Assembly (NCBI GenBank): GCA_017465605.1 | Contig: JAFTVW010000054.1 | Location: forward strand, 1-64,000 | Origin: Alistipes sp. | Lineage (GTDB): Bacteria; Bacteroidota; Bacteroidia; Bacteroidales; Rikenellaceae | DNA length: 64,000 nt | Direction: 5' to 3' | In this document: positions 58,804 through 64,000 of the stretch, piece after piece | How the letters are laid out: each line of letters opens with the position of its first letter | How positions within the stretch are numbered: the first letter of the stretch is position 1 | Translations under genes and position numbers: made by a program | The notes under the pieces: generated by a model | Told to the model about the DNA's origin: nothing | Database searches by the model: none | The model's input: only the letters and a program-made list of their open reading frames with translations

Positions 58804-60327
58804 ATGTTCAAAGGACACCCTAAGGGCTTGTATGCCCTTGCACTTGCTAACACTGGTGAGCGTTTCGGTTACTACACTATGTTGGCAGTATTCGCTTTGT
58901 TCTTGCGTGCAAACTTCGGCTTGGACGCTGGTGTTGCAGGAGCAATCTATTCGACCTTCTTGGGTCTTGTATATTTTATGCCTCTTTTCGGTGGTATTAT
59001 GGCCGATAAGTTTGGCTTTGGCCGCATGGTAACAATCGGTATTACCATTATGTTTGTCGGTTATCTGTTGCTTTCGTTCCCATTGGGAGGCGATACCGTA
59101 GCTATGATTGCTATGCTTGGCGCATTGCTCTTCATCAGCGTTGGTACAGGTCTTTTCAAGGGTAACTTGCAGGTTATGGTAGGTAACCTCTACGATGACC
59201 CTCAGTATGCTGACAAGCGCGATTCAGGTTTCTCAATCTTCTATATGGCTATCAATATTGGTGCCTTGTTTGCTCCAACCGCAGCCGTAAAGATTAAGGA
59301 GTGGGCTGAGACTTCACTCGGTTACTCTGGCAACGATGCTTACCACTTCTCATTTGCTGTGGCTTGTGCATCGCTTATCGCTTCGATTGCAATCTACTAC
59401 ATCTTCCGCTCGACATTCCGTCACGTTGAGGGTGGTAAGGGCAAGAAGGGCGATGCTGCTCAGGTTGTGGATAACCTTACTCCTGCCGAGACTAAGGCTC
59501 GTATGACTGCTTTGTTCCTTGTGTTTGCCGTTGTTATCTTCTTCTGGATGGCATTCCACCAGAACGGTCTTACTCTTACTTACTTCGCCGATGAGTTCAC
59601 CGAGAAGTCATCTGAGGGCTTGCAGAGTATGGCATTCAACGTATGGAATCTTGTATTGGTTATCGTTGCAGTATATGCTGGTTTCTCATTCGCACAGAGC
59701 GAGAAGAACGATATCAAGACTAAGGCTATCTCAGGCTCAATCGTTGTTGCAGTTATCGCTGTGTTGATTTACAAGTATTTGCACGTTGAGGGCTCGGTAG
59801 CAGTTAGCGCACCTATCTTCCAGCAGTTTAACCCATTCTATGTTGTGGCTTTGACACCTGTATCAATGGCTATCTTTGGCGCATTGGCAAAGCGTGGCAA
59901 GGAGCCTTCTGCACCTCGTAAGATTGCTTATGGTATGTTGGTAGCTGCTGCTGGTTTTGCTGTAATGGCATTCGGCTCAATTGGTTTGCTTACTCCTGAT
60001 GCACAGGCAGCTGCTGGTGATTCAGGTGCGTTGGTATCGGCTAACTGGTTGATTTCAACTTACCTCGTATTGACTTTTGCTGAGTTGTTGCTTTCTCCAA
60101 TGGGTATCTCATTCGTATCGAAGGTAGCTCCTCCTAAGTATAAGGGTATGATGATGGGTTGCTGGTTTGTAGCAACTGCACTCGGTAATATGCTCGTATC
60201 AGTGGGTGGTTTCCTTTGGGGAGGTCTTTCACTCACAGTTGTATGGTCGGTATTTATCGCATTGTGCTTGCTCTCTGCGCTCTTTATGTTTGTTATGATG
60301 AAGCGTTTGGAGAGTGCTACAAAATAG
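58804..60327 (+). CDS. POT-family proton-dependent oligopeptide transporter
   Basis: 507 residues, 12 to 14 transmembrane helices. N-terminal PTR2 motif ANTGERFGYYTMLAVFALFL (E-R-F-x-Y), then FGGIMADKFGFGRMV, GNLQVMVGNLY, DSGFSIFYMAINIGALFAP and in the second half FAELLLSPMGISFVSKVAPPKYKGMMMGCWF. Takes up di- and tripeptides with protons. Codon use is strongly biased, suggesting high expression. A perfect terminator follows. Confidence 0.93.
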   Translation: MFKGHPKGLYALALANTGERFGYYTMLAVFALFLRANFGLDAGVAGAIYSTFLGLVYFMPLFGGIMADKFGFGRMVTIGITIMFVGYLLLSFPLGGDTVAMIAMLGALLFISVGTGLFKGNLQVMVGNLYDDPQYADKRDSGFSIFYMAINIGALFAPTAAVKIKEWAETSLGYSGNDAYHFSFAVACASLIASIAIYYIFRSTFRHVEGGKGKKGDAAQVVDNLTPAETKARMTALFLVFAVVIFFWMAFHQNGLTLTYFADEFTEKSSEGLQSMAFNVWNLVLVIVAVYAGFSFAQSEKNDIKTKAISGSIVVAVIAVLIYKYLHVEGSVAVSAPIFQQFNPFYVVALTPVSMAIFGALAKRGKEPSAPRKIAYGMLVAAAGFAVMAFGSIGLLTPDAQAAAGDSGALVSANWLISTYLVLTFAELLLSPMGISFVSKVAPPKYKGMMMGCWFVATALGNMLVSVGGFLWGGLSLTVVWSVFIALCLLSALFMFVMMKRLESATK

Positions 60328-60354
60328 TATTTGACAATACATCAATAAATAATT

Positions 60355-60386
60355 GGGAGTGTCTAAAAAACTTTTTAGACACTCCC
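60355..60386. terminator. Strong hairpin terminator after the POT transporter (repeated sequence)
   Basis: Perfect 15-bp stem GGGAGTGTCTAAAAA / TTTTTAGACACTCCC, then TTTTTG. Same stem core as the terminator at 32039-32078, and the following TTGTTAGACAACTTC is the uninterrupted form of the sequence split by the 111-bp element there. Confidence 0.87.
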
Positions 60387-60434
60387 TTTTTGTTAGACAA
60401 CTTCAATTTGTTTTACATTGCTTGTTGCTACCGA

Positions 60435-61253
60435 TTATTTGAAAGGAGAATCAGGCTCCTTCGACATCACATAGTAGAATAATCTATCCACAATTCCGGG
60501 TGCAAACTTCTTTACAAAGTGAGTTGCTCGACCCTCAATCTCCATCAAGCACAAACGCTTTCTGCGAGCAATACCTTTGGCTACGATGTGAGCGACCTGC
60601 TCGGCTGTCATCATCTTACCCTCTTCGCGTGGTGTTGAGCCTTGCTGTGAGCCGTCGGCTGTGAGTGCCGAGAAACGCACATTCGATGCAGTGAAACCGG
60701 GACAAGCCACCATTACATGAAGTCCCTTTTTGAGGTTCTCCACGCGGATAGTCTCCAAGAATCCTGTCATTGCAAACTTCGATGCCGAATATCCCGTGCG
60801 ACCCGGCAGACCGTGAATGCCAGCTACCGAAGAGATGCCCACGAGCGAGCCCTTCGAGCGTTGCAAGTAGGGGAGTGCGAATTTCGTGCAATATACCGTT
60901 CCCCAGAAATTCACGTCCATCAATCTATGCAGTACACTCAAATCCAAATCGTCGAACAGCGCGCGCATCGAGATTCCTGCATTGCATATCATCACGTCAA
61001 TACCTCCAAAGGCCTCTACGGCAGTTTTGATTAATCGCTCGCAATCCTCCACCTTTGTTACATCGGTTGCGCTCCACGCGGCTTTGCCACCTTTCGCGGT
61101 AATCTCCTTGCAAAGTGTTTCGAGCTTGTCGGCTTGACGTGCGCCGAGAACAACCTTTGCTCCCATTGCCGCATATTCGCGGGCCATAGCCTCTCCGATA
61201 CCCGATGAAGCACCTGTGATAACTACAACCTTGCCATTAAGTTTGTTACTCAT
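60435..61253 (-). CDS. SDR-family oxidoreductase
   Basis: 272-residue classical SDR: VITGASSGIGEAMAREYAAMGAKVVLGAR at the N-terminus, CNAGIS, a SSVAGIHGLPGRTGYSASKFAM stretch with the catalytic Ser, Tyr and Lys, and a C-terminal membrane-associated-looking extension GRATHFVKKFAPGIVDRLFYYVM. Resembles the SDR7C/Dhrs-like group; substrate unknown. It is the last gene of a leftward set with the MBL hydrolase, RNase HI and ValS. Confidence 0.87.
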   Translation of the reverse strand: MSNKLNGKVVVITGASSGIGEAMAREYAAMGAKVVLGARQADKLETLCKEITAKGGKAAWSATDVTKVEDCERLIKTAVEAFGGIDVMICNAGISMRALFDDLDLSVLHRLMDVNFWGTVYCTKFALPYLQRSKGSLVGISSVAGIHGLPGRTGYSASKFAMTGFLETIRVENLKKGLHVMVACPGFTASNVRFSALTADGSQQGSTPREEGKMMTAEQVAHIVAKGIARRKRLCLMEIEGRATHFVKKFAPGIVDRLFYYVMSKEPDSPFK

Positions 61254-61305
61254 ATCTAATGTGTTTTAAGTCTAATCTATTTTAGAAAACCTTTTACTTC
61301 TTCCC

Positions 61306-62103
61306 CTATATCTCAATTTGTAGCCCGTCATACGCTAGCTCAATTCTTTCGGGTAGCTGGGGGTTAGTTTGGGCGTATAATCCTATGTCGTGCGACATAT
61401 GAGTCAAGTATGTACGACGTGGGGCAATCTTTTTTGCCAATGCAACTGCCTCCTCGACGTTGAAATGAGAGTAGTGTGGCTCAAATCTGAGAGCGTTTAC
61501 TACGAGCGTATCCACACCTTGTAACTTCTCCTCTTCTCCTGCCACCAGCTCCTTGAAATCGGTCATATACGCCAATCGGCCTATGCGGTATCCCGTAACA
61601 TCGAATCGCTCCGAGTGTTTGCCCCTTATGGGAATTATCTCCAACTCTTTCACTCGGAAAGGCTCGCAGGGCTCAAATTCGTGTAGCCTCATTTCGGGTA
61701 CTCCACGATATTTGTTTTGAGCAAAGGCGTAGTCGAAATCTTTTCTTATGCACTCTGCCGTGCGGTGAGTTGCGTATATATCTACGGGGTAGATTGCTTT
61801 GGGGTAATCCACAAAATTAAATGCTCTCACATCGTCAAGCCCTCCCGTATGGTCTTTGTGCTCGTGAGTGAGCAGTATGGCATCAATTCTCCTTACACGA
61901 GTGCGTAACATCTGTTGGCGGAAATCTGGCCCTGCATCTATTACGATGCGGCAATCCTCGCTCTCAATCATTGCCGAGGTGCGCAATCTCTTGTCACGCT
62001 CATCAGCCGATTGACACACCTCACACTCACACCCAATGACGGGAACACCTTGCGATGTGCCTGTCCCCAAGAATGTGAGTTTTATGGGATTGTCGTTGCT
62101 CAT
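61306..62103 (-). CDS. MBL-fold metal-dependent hydrolase, PhnP-like
   Basis: 265 residues. FLGTGTSQGVPVIGCECEVC near the start is typical of the PhnP-like group, as are LLTHEHKDHTGGLDD (HxHxDH), VDIYATHRTAECI, YMTDFKEL and the late YLTHMSHDIG. It binds two metals and probably cleaves a cyclic phosphodiester. PhnP itself belongs to the C-P lyase pathway, but no phn genes are near, so the true substrate is open. 26 bases after the rnhA stop. Confidence 0.88.
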   Translation of the reverse strand: MSNDNPIKLTFLGTGTSQGVPVIGCECEVCQSADERDKRLRTSAMIESEDCRIVIDAGPDFRQQMLRTRVRRIDAILLTHEHKDHTGGLDDVRAFNFVDYPKAIYPVDIYATHRTAECIRKDFDYAFAQNKYRGVPEMRLHEFEPCEPFRVKELEIIPIRGKHSERFDVTGYRIGRLAYMTDFKELVAGEEEKLQGVDTLVVNALRFEPHYSHFNVEEAVALAKKIAPRRTYLTHMSHDIGLYAQTNPQLPERIELAYDGLQIEI

Positions 62104-62129
62104 TTCTGCGCTTGTTACGTTATGGGTGT

Positions 62130-62588
62130 TTACTGTTCGGGCGTGTAGCCAAAATCCTCCAAAAGATTACCACTATTGGCCGCCGCTACTGCCAACTCGT
62201 CGCAACGATTGTTTTCAACGGTTGAGGCGTGCCCTTTCACCCACACAAATTGTACTCTATGACGGCGATATACCCTCAGAAAACGACCCCATAGATCGGG
62301 GTTCTTCTTGCCTGAAAAACCCTTGCGTTCCCAGCCGAATACCCATCGTTGGTTCACTGCATCAACCACATATTTCGAGTCGGAGTAGATGGTTACATTG
62401 CAGCCGTCAAATTTCAAGGCCTCCAACGCAACACATACGGCCATCAACTCCATTCGGTTGTTGGTCGTAAGTCTGTACCCCTGCGAGAGCTCCTTACGAT
62501 GAGGGCCCGACATCAACACGATGCCGTATCCTCCTCGACCCGGATTGCCCTGTGCAGCTCCATCGGTATATATCGTAACGTCAGCCAT
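62130..62588 (-). CDS. rnhA: Ribonuclease HI
   Basis: 152 residues from the ATG at 62588; the frame stays open to 62645 but the conserved protein begins MADVTIYTDGAAQGNPGRGGYGIVL. The carboxylate set is visible: Asp in YTDG, Glu in NNRMELMAV, Asp in YSDSKYVVDAV and the later Asp in NNRCDELA. KGFSGKKNPDLWGRFLRVYRRHRVQFVWVKGH is the basic handle and closing helix region. It removes RNA from RNA-DNA hybrids. Confidence 0.95.
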   Translation of the reverse strand: MADVTIYTDGAAQGNPGRGGYGIVLMSGPHRKELSQGYRLTTNNRMELMAVCVALEALKFDGCNVTIYSDSKYVVDAVNQRWVFGWERKGFSGKKNPDLWGRFLRVYRRHRVQFVWVKGHASTVENNRCDELAVAAANSGNLLEDFGYTPEQ

Positions 62589-62620
62589 AAATAGCCAAAT
62601 CTTTTGCAGATTATCACCAT

Positions 62621-62651
62621 TCGAGGGTGTCGGTTGTTGTGACACCCTCGA
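62621..62651 (-). terminator. Hairpin between valS and rnhA
   Basis: Perfect 11-bp stem TCGAGGGTGTC / GACACCCTCGA with loop GGTTGTTGT. It lies after the valS stop on the minus strand; the T-tract is weak, so partial termination between valS and rnhA is possible. Confidence 0.65.
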
Positions 62652-62685
62652 TGGAGTTATTGAAAATATGTAGTTCTCCTATGCT

Positions 62686-64000
62686 CTACTTCAAAGCCTC
62701 CAAACGCTCCTTGATGGCTGCAATTTTAGCCTCTGCGTCAGCCTTCTTTGCACGCTCGTTGGCAACCACTTTTTCGGGGGCTGAACTTACGAAACGCTCA
62801 TTCGAGAGTTTCTTCATTACACTTGCCAAGAATCCCTCCAAGTAGGTGAGTTCATCGTTGAGTTTCTTTGTTTCGGCCTCGATGTCAATCTGCTCGCCCA
62901 TTGGAACAAAGTACTGCGTTGTCTTAACGATGAATGCATCGGCCATCGGGTCTTTCTCTGAAATGGCCTCAATTGATGAGAGGTTACATATCTTCGCAAT
63001 CACAGGTGCATACTCTGCGGGGTAGTTCTCGTCGGTGATAACGTTGAGTTGCAGAGCGTTCTTCTGAGCGATATTCTTCTGCTTGCGCACGTTACGCACA
63101 CCCGTAATCGCCTCCTTTGCAAGCTCAAATCGAGCCAACAGAGCCTCATCAACCTGCTCGGCCTTAGGCATTGGAGCGTACATAATTGATTCGCCCGCCT
63201 TGCGCTCGGCCAAGTCCTGCCAAATCTCCTCTGTTACGAATGGCATAAACGAGTGGATAAGACGCATCAAAAGGTCGAAGTAGTGGCGTGTAGCCTCCAT
63301 TGTGGCTTTGTCGGTTGGCTGCTGATATGCAGGTTTTACCATCTCCAAGTACCAGCCGCTGAAATCGTCCCAGAAGAGCTTGTAGATGCACATAAACGCC
63401 TCTGAAATGCGGTATGATGAGAAGTTGTCATCAATCTCGGCAATAGCCTTCGAGAGAGTGTGACCAAACCACTCAATCGACAAACGGTTGTTCTCGCTCT
63501 GCTCCAAATTCTCGTCAATATTCCAGCCGCTAATCAAGCGATATGCGTTCCAAATCTTGTTGCCGAAGTTGCGTCCCTGCTCGCAGAGAGCCTCGTCGAA
63601 CATCACGTCGTTACCAGCCGACGACGAGAGCATCATTGCTACACGCATACCGTCGGCACCATACTTAGCAATCAAATCGAGTGGGTCGGGTGAGTTACCC
63701 AACTGCTTCGACATCTTGCGACCCAACTTGTCGCGAACAATACCTGTGAAATACACATTGCCAAATGGCTTCTCCGAGCGATACTCATATCCTGCCATAA
63801 TCATACGGGCCACCCAGAAGAAGATGATATCTGGACCAGTGATAAGGTCGCTTGTGGGGTAGTAGTAGTTGATATCCTCGTTGTCGGGGTTGCGTATGCC
63901 ATCAAATACCGAGATAGGCCACAGCCACGATGAGAACCAAGTGTCGAGTACGTCTTCGTCTTGACGAAGGTCGCTGAGTTGCAAATCTGCATTGCCCGAC
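62686..64000 (-). CDS. valS: Valyl-tRNA synthetase, C-terminal part (5' truncated by window)
   Basis: The minus-strand frame enters at the window edge (SGNADLQLSDLRQDEDVLDTWFSSWLWP) and runs to 62686, about 438 codons. Seen are the class I catalytic end with DVLDTWFSSWLWPISVF, the KMSKS motif as GRKMSKQLGNSPDPLDLI, a long anticodon-binding helical domain (HSFMPFVTEEIWQDL), and a C-terminal coiled coil (ETKKLNDELTYLEGFLASVMKKLSNERFV...AKIAAIKERLEALK) typical of ValS. It charges tRNA-Val. The N-terminal half, with HIGH and the editing domain, lies outside the window. Confidence 0.95.
   Translation of the reverse strand, partial: SGNADLQLSDLRQDEDVLDTWFSSWLWPISVFDGIRNPDNEDINYYYPTSDLITGPDIIFFWVARMIMAGYEYRSEKPFGNVYFTGIVRDKLGRKMSKQLGNSPDPLDLIAKYGADGMRVAMMLSSSAGNDVMFDEALCEQGRNFGNKIWNAYRLISGWNIDENLEQSENNRLSIEWFGHTLSKAIAEIDDNFSSYRISEAFMCIYKLFWDDFSGWYLEMVKPAYQQPTDKATMEATRHYFDLLMRLIHSFMPFVTEEIWQDLAERKAGESIMYAPMPKAEQVDEALLARFELAKEAITGVRNVRKQKNIAQKNALQLNVITDENYPAEYAPVIAKICNLSSIEAISEKDPMADAFIVKTTQYFVPMGEQIDIEAETKKLNDELTYLEGFLASVMKKLSNERFVSSAPEKVVANERAKKADAEAKIAAIKERLEALK

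Overview
The window looks like a chromosomal segment of a Bacteroidales bacterium, most likely Alistipes/Rikenellaceae or a close relative (genus is inferred). Support: Bacteroidetes-type promoters (TTTG, 19-20 bp spacer, TAnnTTTG), almost no Shine-Dalgarno sites, many lipoproteins, an NVEALA-type peptide next to TolB-like propeller proteins, KorAB, a GH125 lipoprotein, a C10 peptidase and an ExbB-ExbD-TonB set.

Region 1 (1-27144, all plus strand) is most of a capsule or O-antigen locus. After the 3' end of a dTDP-glucose 4,6-dehydratase come a CapG/CapE/CapF-like set for UDP-N-acetyl-L-fucosamine and a pseudaminic-acid set (PseB, PseC, aldo/keto reductase, SpsF/PseF-type cytidylyltransferase, class III aminotransferase, PseG, PseH, PseI). 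Between PseH and PseI lies a small fatty-acid-type module (acyl carrier protein, ketoreductase, ketosynthase III). Next come a TupA-like ATP-grasp protein, Wzx, Wzy, a GT4 glycosyltransferase and a second carrier-protein module (SDR, adenylating ligase, ACP), then a GT-B-like protein, a NeuD-type acyltransferase, a WbpG/PseA-type amidotransferase, a WbuB-like GT4, the initiating sugar-phosphate transferase and a PglE/WcfR-type aminotransferase. A strong terminator closes the locus. The genes are AT-rich, especially around Wzx/Wzy, and often overlap by 1-10 bases.

Region 2 (27183-37450) holds a nucleotidyltransferase-like gene, an rSAM/lipoprotein cassette on the minus strand (two paralogous lipoproteins and a SPASM-type radical SAM enzyme), a DUF2975/XRE pair, an HD hydrolase, a GH125 mannosidase, and two propeller proteins flanking an NVEALA-like Cys-rich peptide.

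Region 3 (37524-46692) has KorA/KorB, an EamA transporter behind an S24/XRE repressor, a divergent control region with one palindrome over two facing promoters, a small unknown protein with an orphan phage terminase, a C10 peptidase with an overlapping lipoprotein, and an island of short intergenic repeats ending at a gene remnant.

Region 4 (46902-64000) is mostly housekeeping: TsaD, TamB-like protein, ExbB, ExbD, TonB, DUF1573 protein, an outer-membrane barrel protein, glycogen branching enzyme, POT peptide transporter, SDR, PhnP-like hydrolase, RNase HI and the C-terminal part of valyl-tRNA synthetase. Structured intergenic repeats occur between exbD and tonB and near 32.1 kb and 56.4 kb. 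I saw no tRNA, rRNA, CRISPR array or complete insertion sequence.
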